From an uncultured Pelagibacteraceae bacterium (GTDB taxonomy: Bacteria; Pseudomonadota; Alphaproteobacteria; Pelagibacterales; Pelagibacteraceae): DNA of 55,000 nt. The first letter of the stretch is position 1; each line of letters opens with the position of its first letter. Positions 25,843 through 34,697 of the stretch are shown here, piece by piece. A program made the position numbers and the translations under genes. Below the pieces are notes generated by a model that was given only the letters and a program-made list of their open reading frames with translations, was not told the origin of the DNA and ran no database searches. The stretch spans positions 1 through 55,000 of the forward strand of contig CACPLG010000005.1 in the NCBI GenBank assembly GCA_902634775.1. Reading direction: 5' to 3'.

Positions 25843-26931
25843 ATGAAAAAAGAAGTAATAATTTTTATGCCTTCAATTGAGGGGGGCGGAGTTGAAAAAA
25901 ACCTATTTTTAGTAAGTAACTATTTAGCAAAAAGGATAAAGTCATTAAGGGTTATTACAATCTCTAAGAAATATAGGAAGAAATTCAGTAAATCAGTTAA
26001 ATTAATTTCTCTTGAAAGCAATATATGGGATAATTTTAGTAGGAGATTTAAATATTTTCTTTCAATCGTATTACTAATTAAAGAGATTTTAAAAAATAAA
26101 AAAATTGTAGTGATGTCTTTTCAAGCAAATATCTACTGTATATTAATTTGTAAACTATTTTCTATTAAAGTCATTTCAAGATCTAATTCTGCCCCAATTG
26201 GATGGTCTCAAAACTTTTTCAAAAAAAAAATATTTGGGGTTGGATTAAAACTAGCAGATAAAATCATAGTAAATAGCATTGAATTTAAACGAGATCTGAA
26301 AAAGGAATTTAATGTAAATGCAACTTGTATTTACAACCCACTCAATAAAAATGAAATTCTCACTAAATCAAAAAAAAAATCAGCTAGAATTTTTAAATCT
26401 AAAGGCAAATTAAGAATTCTAAATATTGGTCGTTTTACTGATCAAAAGGATCAATTAACATTACTTAAATCCTTAAATAATTTAAAAAATCATATTGAGT
26501 TCGAGACTTGTATAGTTGGAAGGGGAAAATTAAAAAAAAAGTTACAGAAATATATTGTAATCAATAAACTTAATAAATATGTCAAAATAATTGATTACGT
26601 TGATAATCCTTATCCTTTAATAAAGCAAACAAATTTGTTTGTTTTAAGCTCAAAATTTGAGGGACTTCCAAATGTTTTGTTGGAGAGCTTAGTATTAAAA
26701 AAATTTGTTATTTCAAGTGATTGTAGAACTGGTCCAAAAGAGATATTGTTAAATGGCAAAGGTGGATTTCTATTTGATGTTGGTGATTATAAGTCGCTAG
26801 AAAAAAAAATTAAATATTTTTTTTTCAATCAATCAAAGTGTCAAAAAATGATGATAAATTCTTATAAATCTTTAAATAGGTTTGACTATAACAAAAACCT
26901 AAAAATGTATTTAGATTTATTTAAATCTTAA
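25843..26931 (+). CDS. GT4 family glycosyltransferase
   Basis: A retaining GT-B glycosyltransferase, probably cytosolic and acting on a lipid-linked glycan. A TTG start at 25801 is possible, but the ATG at 25843 places MKKEVIIFMPSIEGGGVEKN right at the start of the first Rossmann domain, so I use it (362 residues). The C-terminal domain has ILNIGRFTDQKDQLTLLK, VGRGKLKKKLQKY and the donor-site motif LSSKFEGLPNVLLESL, followed by GPKEILLNGKGGFLF. A decayed relative lies on the opposite strand just past its stop. Confidence 0.9.
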   Translation: MKKEVIIFMPSIEGGGVEKNLFLVSNYLAKRIKSLRVITISKKYRKKFSKSVKLISLESNIWDNFSRRFKYFLSIVLLIKEILKNKKIVVMSFQANIYCILICKLFSIKVISRSNSAPIGWSQNFFKKKIFGVGLKLADKIIVNSIEFKRDLKKEFNVNATCIYNPLNKNEILTKSKKKSARIFKSKGKLRILNIGRFTDQKDQLTLLKSLNNLKNHIEFETCIVGRGKLKKKLQKYIVINKLNKYVKIIDYVDNPYPLIKQTNLFVLSSKFEGLPNVLLESLVLKKFVISSDCRTGPKEILLNGKGGFLFDVGDYKSLEKKIKYFFFNQSKCQKMMINSYKSLNRFDYNKNLKMYLDLFKS

Positions 26932-26937
26932 ATTTAC

Positions 26938-27156
26938 TTACTCGTAAATTTTAAGGATTTTATTCAATTTTAAATAATGTTGAAAAATTGTATATTTTTG
27001 AGCATTCTTTTTGAGTCTCATTTTTTTATGATAAATTTCTTTTTGTTCCATAATAGAAATTTTTCAAAACTTTTTAAAAGCTCATCCTCGATCAATTGAA
27101 GGTGAAAAGATTACAAGGTTTTTTTCATTTTTTAGATCAGATTTTAATTTTGCCAT
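26938..27156 (-). pseudogene. GT4 glycosyltransferase remnant with a large internal deletion
   Basis: The minus strand from the ATG at 27156 reads MAKLKSDLKNEKNLVIFSPSIDRG and then TGA. This matches the beginning of the GT4 protein at 25843 (IIFMPSIEGGGVEKN). Soon after, DELLKSFEKFL in another frame and then QKEIYHKKMRLKKNAQKYTIFQHYLKLNKILKIYE, ending at TAA 26938-26940, look like the C-terminal tail of the same family. The middle of about 300 residues is gone. This fills the gap between two intact glycosyltransferases. Confidence 0.7.
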
Positions 27157-27207
27157 TTTTAAATTTTATAATTCCTATATATAGATTAATAATAAAATGG
27201 TAAAATT

Positions 27208-28338
27208 ATGAAAATATTTTATTGGGCTCCTTGGATCGGTAATGTGGGTACAATTAAAGCAGTAATTAATTCTGCTGATATTTTAGAAAAATACTCGAAA
27301 AATAGTATTCAAACAAAAATCATTGATGCTGTGGGAGAATGGAATATGTATGAAAAAAGGAATAGATATATAAGCCTCAGTAAAATTAAATTTCACAATT
27401 ATTTGCCAAAAAGAGGATTTTTAAATAGTCGTTTAAGTTATCTAATAATTTTTTTTTTTTCATTCGTACCTTTATTAAATTTAATCAAAAAGGAAAAGCC
27501 TGATTTTTTAATAACACAATTAATAACTTCCTTGCCTCTTTTTCTAAATTATATTTTTAAATTAAAAACAAAAGTTATTTTGAGAATTTCTGGGTATCCT
27601 AAGATGAATTTTTTAAGAACACTATTTTGGAAAATTGTATCAAAAAAAATTTACAAAATAACATTTCCTACGAAAAGTTTATATGATCAATTTAAAGTTT
27701 TGAAAATTTTTGACGAAAAAAAGATGTATGTCCTCAGTGATCCAATAATTAATTATAATGAGATAATAAAATTAAAAAATGAGAAAAATATTCCCGAATA
27801 CGTCACAAATCAAAATTATATAGTCTGCATTGGAAGATTAACCAGACAAAAAAATTTTTCCTTTCTAATAAATAATTTTGCCGTAATTAAAAAAAAATAC
27901 AAAGATTATAAATTAATCATTATCGGTGATGGAGAATTAAAAGAAAAATTAGTCAGTCAAATAAAAAAATTTGGTTTATATAAAGATATCATTTTAGCTG
28001 GTCATCAGAAAAATGTTTATAAGTTTTTAAAACATGCAAAAGTGTTCGTTTTGTCTTCTATCTGGGAAGAAGTAGGTTTCGTTATGGTTGAAGCTGCATC
28101 TTGTAACGTTAATATTATCTCCTCTAATTGCAAAAATGGACCTGAAGAGTTTTTGCTTAATGGTCAGGGTGGCTTTTTATTCAAAAATAATAACTCTGAG
28201 AGTCTAAATACAGCTTTTGAAAAATTTATAAATTCAAGTGAAGAAGAGTTATTTCAAAAGAGACTAGTTGCAAAAAAACAAGTTAAGAAATTTACTTTTT
28301 TTCCTCATTTTCAAAGTTTTATGAAAGTGATCAAGTAA
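27208..28338 (+). CDS. GT4 family glycosyltransferase
   Basis: Likely builds a surface glycan in the cytosol. The 376-residue protein opens with KIFYWAPWIGNVGTIKAV, an uncommon first strand for GT4. The C-terminal half is typical: VCIGRLTRQKNFSFLINNFA, IIGDGELKEKLV, HQKNVYKFLKHAKVFVLSSIWEEVGFVMVEAASCNVNIISS with the donor-binding glutamates, and GPEEFLLNGQGGFLF. This last motif is shared with the 25843 protein, so the two may be related and act in one pathway. Confidence 0.9.
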   Translation: MKIFYWAPWIGNVGTIKAVINSADILEKYSKNSIQTKIIDAVGEWNMYEKRNRYISLSKIKFHNYLPKRGFLNSRLSYLIIFFFSFVPLLNLIKKEKPDFLITQLITSLPLFLNYIFKLKTKVILRISGYPKMNFLRTLFWKIVSKKIYKITFPTKSLYDQFKVLKIFDEKKMYVLSDPIINYNEIIKLKNEKNIPEYVTNQNYIVCIGRLTRQKNFSFLINNFAVIKKKYKDYKLIIIGDGELKEKLVSQIKKFGLYKDIILAGHQKNVYKFLKHAKVFVLSSIWEEVGFVMVEAASCNVNIISSNCKNGPEEFLLNGQGGFLFKNNNSESLNTAFEKFINSSEEELFQKRLVAKKQVKKFTFFPHFQSFMKVIK

Positions 28339-28352
28339 TCTTAATTTTCTTC

Positions 28353-29100
28353 TTAAATTTTATAATATAGTTTATTAAAGTAATATACGTCAGCTCCAAA
28401 TTGGTTACCTTTAAAGATATTATTATTTATCATATTTATTCCAACCATTCTAAAATTTTTAGATACAAGATATTTTTCAATATCACTAAAAGTAAAATAT
28501 TTTTCGTAATAATCGTTAAAGAGAATTTCAACTTGCAAAATTTTTATTTTATTATCTTGGATGGACTGTAAACCACCCTGAAGTATTTTATCTTCATAAA
28601 GTTGTGCGTCTATTTTTATAAAGTCTACATGATCAATATTTTTTTCTTCAATATAATCGTCAAGTTTAATAATTTTTACTTTTTCAGTTTTTAAAATTAA
28701 TGGTTTATACCTTTCAATTTTTATTCTACTTGTATCTGGATTAATTTTATAAAATGACGATTTGCCAGACATATTTGTAATATTAAAATATTTTTCCTCA
28801 TTTTTATCTCCCAAAGCACAATTATTGCAAAAAAACCTTTTTATCATTTTTGAAGTTGCTTTTCATTTCACCAAATACACTTTTATTTGGTTCAAACGAA
28901 TGAATAATAGGATCGTTGAATATTCTCTTAAATTTCTTAATTGATTGGCCTGAATTAGCTCCAACATCAAATATAATTGGGTTTATATTTTTAATTTTTT
29001 CACTTAAAAGTTCATCAAAATTGATAGGGTCTATTTTTTTGTTAATCCTGGTAATATTATATCCAAGCTTATTTACCAATTTTTTTATTATTTTTCTCAT
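28353..29100 (-). pseudogene. FkbM family methyltransferase split by a one-base frameshift
   Basis: FkbM-type enzymes methylate sugar hydroxyls with S-adenosylmethionine. The first frame (29100-28822) carries the SAM loop PIIFDVGANSGQSIKKFKRIF and IHSFEPNKSVFGEMKSNFKNDKKVF. The second frame (28847-28353) continues with CNNCALGDKNEEKYF, VKIIKLDDYIEEKNIDHVDFIKIDAQ and the C-terminal EILFNDYYEKYFTF. They join if one base is removed from the seven-A run at about 28829-28835 (plus strand), giving NDKKVFCNNCALGD. Restored length is about 250 residues, normal for the family. It may be a true knockout, a phase-variable tract or a read error. Confidence 0.85.
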
Positions 29101-29223
29101 AAAGTTTTTTATTATTTCTTATAACGATAAATCATAAATAAACCATAATTTTATAAGTAATTAAATTTATAGTTTATTAATTAAACTTTATTTAATACTA
29201 ATAAAATTAACTTATTATTTTAT

Positions 29224-30384
29224 ATGAACATAGCATTTATTCTTGGCACGTTCTTTCCAGAAGCTGGGGGCGTTCAAGTTCAGGTCCATAATATTGCAAA
29301 TAAACTCTCAAAATTAGGTATTGGTGTCAAACTATTTATCTACAATAAAACAGATATTAAAAATAATAGTTACGAAATTATTATATTTGAAAAGCTTATT
29401 TTTAATATAGTTTTTGTTTTCAAATATTATTTAAATCTAAATATCTTTTTTTTTTTGAATCCTTATATTTCAAAAATAATTAAAAAAAATAAAATTGATA
29501 TTTGGCATTTTAATTTTATAACTTTTAAAAGTTTAATTTTAATTAATATTCTAAAAAGATATAATCAAAAAATAATTGTTACTTTTCATGGTATTGATCT
29601 GCAAATTGATGAAAAAATAAACTATGGCAATAGATTAGATGAGAAATATGACACTTTTTTAAAAAACACTCTTAAAAAAATTGACAAATTTACTTATCTT
29701 TCTGAAACAATAAAAGAAGACTTGATGAAATTAGGTATAGAAAAACAGAAGTTAATTTATTTTCCAAACAGCGTGAACATTCAAAAATTTGAAAGAATAA
29801 CTCCAACAAAAAATGAATACAATGGAAGGTTTAATTTTATTACTGTTGCAAGATTTGCTGAAAAGAAAAAGGGTTTTGATTTCATACAAGAAATTTGTTC
29901 TAGATTGATAGAAAAAAATATAAATTTCAAATGGAAAATTATTGGTGAAAACTCACATCTCTTGTATAAAAATAAGTTTATAAAATCTCATTCACATTTG
30001 TTTGAAATTATCAATAATATTGAAAATATTGATGAGGAGTTTTTTCCTCATTCAAATCTTATTAATCATTACAAATCTTCGGATATATATCTTAATCTTT
30101 CAAGAATTGAGTCTTTTGGAATTACGTTTATTGAAGCACTTGCTAGTAAGTTACCTATTATTTCTTTTGCCGGAAAGGGTGCTAACGAAATAATTAAAAA
30201 TGAATTTAATGGTTTTTTAATACAAAACAATAATATTTCTGAATTTATTAATAAGATTTATCAAATTAAAAAAAATAAGCTTGACATAAACAAGATGCGA
30301 AATAACTGTGTAAATTCTGTTAGAAAATTTGATTTAGATGTAAATAGTAATAGATTAATAAATATTTATAGAAGTCAAATCTAA
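29224..30384 (+). CDS. GT4 family glycosyltransferase
   Basis: The 386-residue protein starts with IAFILGTFFPEAGGVQVQVHNIANKL, the classic acceptor-side glycine loop of GT4 enzymes, has VTFHGIDLQIDE and ends with FITVARFAEKKKGFDFIQEIC, YLNLSRIESFGITFIEALASKLPIIS and GANEIIKNEFNGFLI. It likely transfers one sugar of the surface glycan. The stop shares a base with the start of the broken GT2 gene (TAATG), so the two were one transcript. 123 bp of AT-only-looking DNA separates it from the divergent FkbM gene; nothing else is seen there. Confidence 0.92.
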   Translation: MNIAFILGTFFPEAGGVQVQVHNIANKLSKLGIGVKLFIYNKTDIKNNSYEIIIFEKLIFNIVFVFKYYLNLNIFFFLNPYISKIIKKNKIDIWHFNFITFKSLILINILKRYNQKIIVTFHGIDLQIDEKINYGNRLDEKYDTFLKNTLKKIDKFTYLSETIKEDLMKLGIEKQKLIYFPNSVNIQKFERITPTKNEYNGRFNFITVARFAEKKKGFDFIQEICSRLIEKNINFKWKIIGENSHLLYKNKFIKSHSHLFEIINNIENIDEEFFPHSNLINHYKSSDIYLNLSRIESFGITFIEALASKLPIISFAGKGANEIIKNEFNGFLIQNNNISEFINKIYQIKKNKLDINKMRNNCVNSVRKFDLDVNSNRLINIYRSQI

Positions 30385-30812
30385 TGAGTAAATTAAATCC
30401 ACTAATTACAGTTTATATAACAAACTTCAATTACGGACAATTCATAAAAAAAGCTATTAATAGTGTCCTTAATCAAACTTTTAAAAATTTCGAATTAATT
30501 ATAATTGATGACGGGTCCAAAGATAAATCAACTAAAATAATTAAACAATTCCAGTATAAAAAGAATGTAAAAATTGTATTTCAAAATAATAAGGGTTTAA
30601 TAGTTTCAAATAATTTAGCTCTAAGACTCTCAAAAGCAAAATACATTATGAGACTGGACTCAGATGATTGGCTTGACCCACATGCTCTTGAAATAATGTC
30701 AAATATTTTAGAAAGAAATTAAAAAGTTAGTTTAGTGTTTCCGGACTATTGCGAAGTTGATAAAAATGGTAAAATTATTAAACAAGTCAGAAGACACAAT
30801 TTCAAAAAAGTA
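30384..30812 (+). pseudogene. Truncated GT2 glycosyltransferase
   Basis: The first 112 residues are a GT2 catalytic domain start: PLITVYITNFNYGQFIKKAINSVLNQTFKNFELIIIDDGSKDKS, then LRLSKAKYIMRLDSDDWLDPHALE with the DxD site. A stop codon (30720-30722) interrupts, but the same frame continues in family sequence (KVSLVFPDYCEVDKNGKIIKQVRRHNFKKV) to about 30812. After that the GT2 homology ends and a different gene begins. So it has both a nonsense mutation and a missing C-terminal half. Confidence 0.85.
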
Positions 30813-30821
30813 GGTTATTTT

Positions 30822-31163
30822 ATGAAAACGTTTGGCCAAGAAGTCAAAACTAACGCTAGTTTTTCTTCAGATAAAATAAATAAATTAAGAATCGATCTTA
30901 TCGAAGAAGAGTTTGAAGAACTAAAAAATGCTATTAAAAATAAAGATCTAAAAGAAACAATTGATGCTTTAACAGACATACTCTACGTCACGTATGGAGC
31001 TGGTCACGCTTTTGGTGTAAACCTAGATAAATGTTTTGAGGAAGTTCAAAATTCGAATATGAGCAAATTAGGTGATGATGGTAAACCAATATTTAACGAA
31101 AACGGCAAGGTAATGAAGGGATCAAATTATTTTAAACCAAACTTAAACCAATTTTTGAAATAA
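30822..31163 (+). CDS. MazG-like / PRA-PH family nucleotide pyrophosphohydrolase
   Basis: The family removes pyrophosphate from nucleoside triphosphates or phosphoribosyl-ATP. The open frame runs back to 30735 because it is in phase with the broken GT2 gene, but the real start is the ATG at 30822, giving 113 residues. Family marks are IEEEFEELKNAI (metal-binding EExxE), DALTDILYVTYGAGHAFG (ExxD-like second helix) and the tail SNMSKLGDDGKPIFNENGKVMKGSNYF, found in the small single-domain MazG-like proteins common in phages and bacteria. Its place inside a glycan cluster is odd; it may have arrived with the rearrangement that cut the GT2 gene. Confidence 0.85.
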   Translation: MKTFGQEVKTNASFSSDKINKLRIDLIEEEFEELKNAIKNKDLKETIDALTDILYVTYGAGHAFGVNLDKCFEEVQNSNMSKLGDDGKPIFNENGKVMKGSNYFKPNLNQFLK

Positions 31164-31164
31164 C

Positions 31165-31842
31165 TTATATTTTTTTAAAAAGCACATCCTGAAAATGCAT
31201 AGTTGGAAACGTAAACTTTTTTGAAATAATGAAATTATGTTGAAAAAGATATTTTTTAATATCACTAAAATTATTGTTTTTGTAATGATTACCAAACAAA
31301 TTTTCAACCAACACGAATGAAACTTCTTTAAGTTTCATTTTAGATCCTTTAATGACATTCATTTCAAAACCTTCGACATCAATTTTAATCAATGTGTTTT
31401 GCAGATTAATATTCTTAAAAATTTCATCCACTGTTTTTGTTTGAACCTCATATTCATCTATATAGTTTGACCTTGAATGAGTTAAAAAATTTTTTACTTT
31501 GAGATATATTGAATTTTCGTTAAATTCAGCAAGAGATGACGTCATGTCTAACTTATTAATTCTTATTCTTTTAGTACCAATCTTTTCATCCATTGCAAAA
31601 TTAAACAAAGTTACGTTCTCATTTTTTGAGAATCTTGCTTTCAATTCATTAAAAAGCTTCTTTTGAGGCTCAAAGGCATAAAATGACTTTATTTTTTCAA
31701 TTTTTAACATGTTTTCTAAAAATTCACCTTTGTGTGCACCTATGTCTAAAAATTTTTTTATGTTCAAGCTGTGTAAACATTTAAATATTCTTCTGTTATG
31801 AAAAGTAATTAAAGGGTTAAATATTTTCTCGACTAATATCAT
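31165..31842 (-). CDS. FkbM family methyltransferase
   Basis: A SAM-dependent O-methyltransferase that probably caps or decorates a surface sugar. The 225-residue protein has KKFLDIGAHKGEFLENML (SAM loop), FYAFEPQKKLFNELK, VQTKTVDEIFKNINLQNTLIKIDVEGFEMNVIKGS (the FkbM IDVEGFE motif) and a normal C-terminus. It is convergent with the MazG-like gene (1 bp gap) and divergent from the radical SAM gene (84 bp). Confidence 0.92.
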   Translation of the reverse strand: MILVEKIFNPLITFHNRRIFKCLHSLNIKKFLDIGAHKGEFLENMLKIEKIKSFYAFEPQKKLFNELKARFSKNENVTLFNFAMDEKIGTKRIRINKLDMTSSLAEFNENSIYLKVKNFLTHSRSNYIDEYEVQTKTVDEIFKNINLQNTLIKIDVEGFEMNVIKGSKMKLKEVSFVLVENLFGNHYKNNNFSDIKKYLFQHNFIISKKFTFPTMHFQDVLFKKI

Positions 31843-31926
31843 ATTAAAATTAAGTTACTTTTATTTGTGATCTATAAATATTTACTATAAGGTAAATAAT
31901 ATATTAATTATACAATTTAATTAGTT

Positions 31927-33093
31927 ATGAATATTAAAAATGCAAATAAAAACTTAGGAAGGGGCAAGTTTACCCAAAACATAATTAATATAGGCAAATC
32001 TTCAAAAGATTTAGAAACATTTAATAATTTGTTTCTAGAGAACGGTGAAGAAATTAAACAATACTTGAAACATGCATCAGAAATACAAAATAAATTTTGG
32101 CTAGAATTTTTTGAAACCAAATCTTTTAAAATGGGAGTTGATCCACATATTATGAAATATGTATTTTATAATAAAAAGAATGTTAATAAAATTTTTAGAT
32201 ATATGAATTTTAGATTTTTCTTTGAGCAAGTATCACAGAAAAAAATTGAAACAGATTATCCACCATACTTATTAATAGAACCAGTTTCAACTTGCAACTT
32301 AAGATGCCCATTTTGCTTTCAAACAGATAAAACATTTACTAAAAAACCCTTTATGGGAACTATGAAACTTGATTTATTTAAAAATATAATAGATGAGGCA
32401 GATAAACTTGGGGTAGGTGCAATAACCATTGCCAGTAGAGGTGAACCAACATTACACAAAGATTTAGGCGAAATGTTAAAATATACAAAAAATAAAGAAA
32501 ATATTTTTGAAATTAAACTTAATACAAATGGTACAAAACTAACAGAAGATTTATGTAACCAAATTTTTGAAAGCGAGGTAAACCAGGTAGTTATTTCCGC
32601 TGATCACTTTGAAAAGAAAACTTTTGAGGAGCTAAGAAAGAATTCTAATTTTGAAAATATAGTCAAAAACGTTAATACTCTCTTTCAAACCAGAAAAAAA
32701 TTCAAAAATCCATTAACAGAAATAAGAGTTTCGGGCGTAGATTATTATAAATCTACAGATAAAAATAAATTTCATGATTTTTGGATCAAAACTTCGGATG
32801 AGGTTACCATAGGAAATGCACTTGAAAGGTGGGATACTTATAATAATAAAATTCATCACGATATAAATGACCCTTGCGAAAATTTATGGGACAGAATGTA
32901 TGTATGGTTTGATGGAAAAGTTAATCCTTGTGATGCAGATTATAAAAGTTATTTAAGTTATGGAAATGTTAAAGAATTTTCTATAAAACAACTTTGGAAT
33001 AATAAAAAGATTAAAACTTTAAGAAATCAACACTTAACAAATCAAAGAAAAGAGATTAACCCGTGCAACAAATGTGGAGTAACATTCGTATAG
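31927..33093 (+). CDS. Radical SAM protein with SPASM-type C-terminus
   Basis: Uses a 4Fe-4S cluster to cleave S-adenosylmethionine and start a radical reaction on an unknown substrate. Cys123, Cys127 and Cys130 form the CNLRCPFC motif. ASRGEPTLHKDLGEML and IKLNTNGTKLTEDLC are standard radical SAM strands. The C-terminal part has DPCENLWDRMYVWFDGKVNPCDADY and NPCNKCG, the extra cysteines of a SPASM/Twitch cluster domain. About 110 N-terminal residues precede the barrel and are unlike anything I recognise. It overlaps the oxidoreductase gene by 22 bp, so the two are probably co-translated and work in one pathway. Confidence 0.88.
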   Translation: MNIKNANKNLGRGKFTQNIINIGKSSKDLETFNNLFLENGEEIKQYLKHASEIQNKFWLEFFETKSFKMGVDPHIMKYVFYNKKNVNKIFRYMNFRFFFEQVSQKKIETDYPPYLLIEPVSTCNLRCPFCFQTDKTFTKKPFMGTMKLDLFKNIIDEADKLGVGAITIASRGEPTLHKDLGEMLKYTKNKENIFEIKLNTNGTKLTEDLCNQIFESEVNQVVISADHFEKKTFEELRKNSNFENIVKNVNTLFQTRKKFKNPLTEIRVSGVDYYKSTDKNKFHDFWIKTSDEVTIGNALERWDTYNNKIHHDINDPCENLWDRMYVWFDGKVNPCDADYKSYLSYGNVKEFSIKQLWNNKKIKTLRNQHLTNQRKEINPCNKCGVTFV

Positions 33094-34004
33094 GTATAAT
33101 TGGGCAAGGGTCTCAATACAATAGAATATCTAAAATACTTAGAACAAAAGGGATCAAGTTTATTACTTACAAACCACCAAGGGATAAAAATTACTATGAT
33201 AAAAAAAAATTTGAGGAATTAATAAAGTGTAATGTCATATTCATTTTAAGTCCCAATGATACACATTTGAAATATATCAGATTGCTCAAAGATAATAGAT
33301 TTATTTTTTGTGAAAAACCACCTGTAAATAAATTAAATGATTTAAAGAATTTAAAAAAGATTAAAAGTAAAAAGATATATTTTAATTATAATTTTAGATT
33401 TTCAAAAATTAGCGAAATTCTGGGAAATGCGAAAAAATTTAATTTAAAAGAACTTTTATATGCTAACATTATTTCAGGACATGGTCTTGGATTTAAAAAG
33501 GATTACGCAAGAAGTTGGAGATCTGATAGAAAGTTGTGCAAAAAGGGTGTTTTTGAAATTGTATCTGCACACTGGATTGATCTTATAAATTATCATTTTG
33601 ATATTAAAAAAATTCAGAATTTAAAACTAAGAAATTATACGAAAAATACTAACGGTATTGATAATTCTTATTGCAAAATATCTTTAAAAAATGAATCAGA
33701 AATTAATATTTTTTCAACCTACACTTCTCCTTTAATAAACAGAATGGTTTTTGTATTTACAAATGGTTTTGTTGAAAAAAATGATAATATAATTGAAATT
33801 AGGGGCCCTACAATGAATTTAGATAAAAATAAATATTTTAAAAAACCAAAATTAATAAAAAGGATTAACCTTAATGAAGACCAGGATTATATTTTTTCTT
33901 TAAACAAAAGTGTGTCCTACTTCTTAAAGCATGCTTATCAAAATAAAAATTTTTCTGAAAAGCAATTGAAAAAATCTCTAGCATCTAATAATTTAATAAT
34001 CTAG
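33072..34004 (+). CDS. Gfo/Idh/MocA family sugar oxidoreductase
   Basis: These NAD(P)-dependent enzymes oxidise or reduce a ring carbon of (nucleotide) sugars. The protein begins with IRIGIIGQGSQYNRISKIL, a Rossmann GxGxxx loop, followed by CNVIFILSPNDTHLKYI and FCEKPPVNKLNDL with the EKP lysine typical of the family. The HWIDLINYH segment has the expected H in the catalytic helix. A GTG at 33063 is possible; I prefer the ATG at 33072 (310 residues). The start lies inside the radical SAM gene end. Confidence 0.85.
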   Translation: MWSNIRIGIIGQGSQYNRISKILRTKGIKFITYKPPRDKNYYDKKKFEELIKCNVIFILSPNDTHLKYIRLLKDNRFIFCEKPPVNKLNDLKNLKKIKSKKIYFNYNFRFSKISEILGNAKKFNLKELLYANIISGHGLGFKKDYARSWRSDRKLCKKGVFEIVSAHWIDLINYHFDIKKIQNLKLRNYTKNTNGIDNSYCKISLKNESEINIFSTYTSPLINRMVFVFTNGFVEKNDNIIEIRGPTMNLDKNKYFKKPKLIKRINLNEDQDYIFSLNKSVSYFLKHAYQNKNFSEKQLKKSLASNNLII

Positions 34005-34047
34005 AAATTTTGCAAAGTATTTGTTATGATTAAATATACTTATTAAT

Positions 34048-34692
34048 ATGGCTGAAAAATTCTATAAAAAGACCGGAATGTACATAGATTGGAGTCAAAT
34101 AGAAACTTTGCCGGAAATTGATACATTCATTGATATTGGCGTTGGACCTAAAGGAACAGAAGATATGTACCGTATTTTTAAAAATGCCAATCTCATACTT
34201 ATTGACCCAATCGATGAGTCAAAGGAATATGCAAAAAAATTATCAAAAAAGAGAAACGTAGCTTTCATTCAAAGTGCAGTTGGAAAAGATGATAATATAG
34301 AGAAGAATATGAAGTTACAAAAAAAAAGGGGATATAGTTCTTTTTTGGAGATTTCTTCAATAAACATGAAGGATGATTTTACAGAAATTAAAAAATTTAA
34401 TATTTCAAAATTGGACACGTTGCTAAATGATAAACATAAACTTGGAAAAATTGGAATAAAAATAGATGTTGAAGGTTATGAGTTAGATGTAATTTTAGGT
34501 GCATTAGAAACATTAAAATTTACAAAGTTCGTAATAGCAGAGGTAAGACATAATCATGAGTCCCTTAAAGGTGTATATAAACTTGGTGAATTTATGAGAG
34601 TTATGACTGAAAATAACTTTACTTTATCAAAAATCCTAACAGCAAAACCTTTTATTGCTGATTTGTGTTTTCAACCAAGTAAAGATATCTAA
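34048..34692 (+). CDS. FkbM family methyltransferase
   Basis: The 214-residue protein has DTFIDIGVGPKGTEDMYRIF (SAM loop, GxGxxG variant), LILIDPIDESKEYAKKL, LDTLLNDKHKLGKIGIKIDVEGYELDVILGA (FkbM IDVEGYE motif) and VIAEVRHNHES. It is a third FkbM-type gene in 6.5 kb and differs clearly from the other two. It ends 5 bp from the convergent dehydrogenase remnant. Confidence 0.88.
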   Translation: MAEKFYKKTGMYIDWSQIETLPEIDTFIDIGVGPKGTEDMYRIFKNANLILIDPIDESKEYAKKLSKKRNVAFIQSAVGKDDNIEKNMKLQKKRGYSSFLEISSINMKDDFTEIKKFNISKLDTLLNDKHKLGKIGIKIDVEGYELDVILGALETLKFTKFVIAEVRHNHESLKGVYKLGEFMRVMTENNFTLSKILTAKPFIADLCFQPSKDI

Positions 34693-34697
34693 ACGTA

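Noticed and set aside
29101..29223. Possible small gene or RNA in the AT-rich gap between the FkbM and GT4 genes
   Set aside because: No open frame of note, no stem-loop with a U-run and no family likeness; probably only two divergent promoters.
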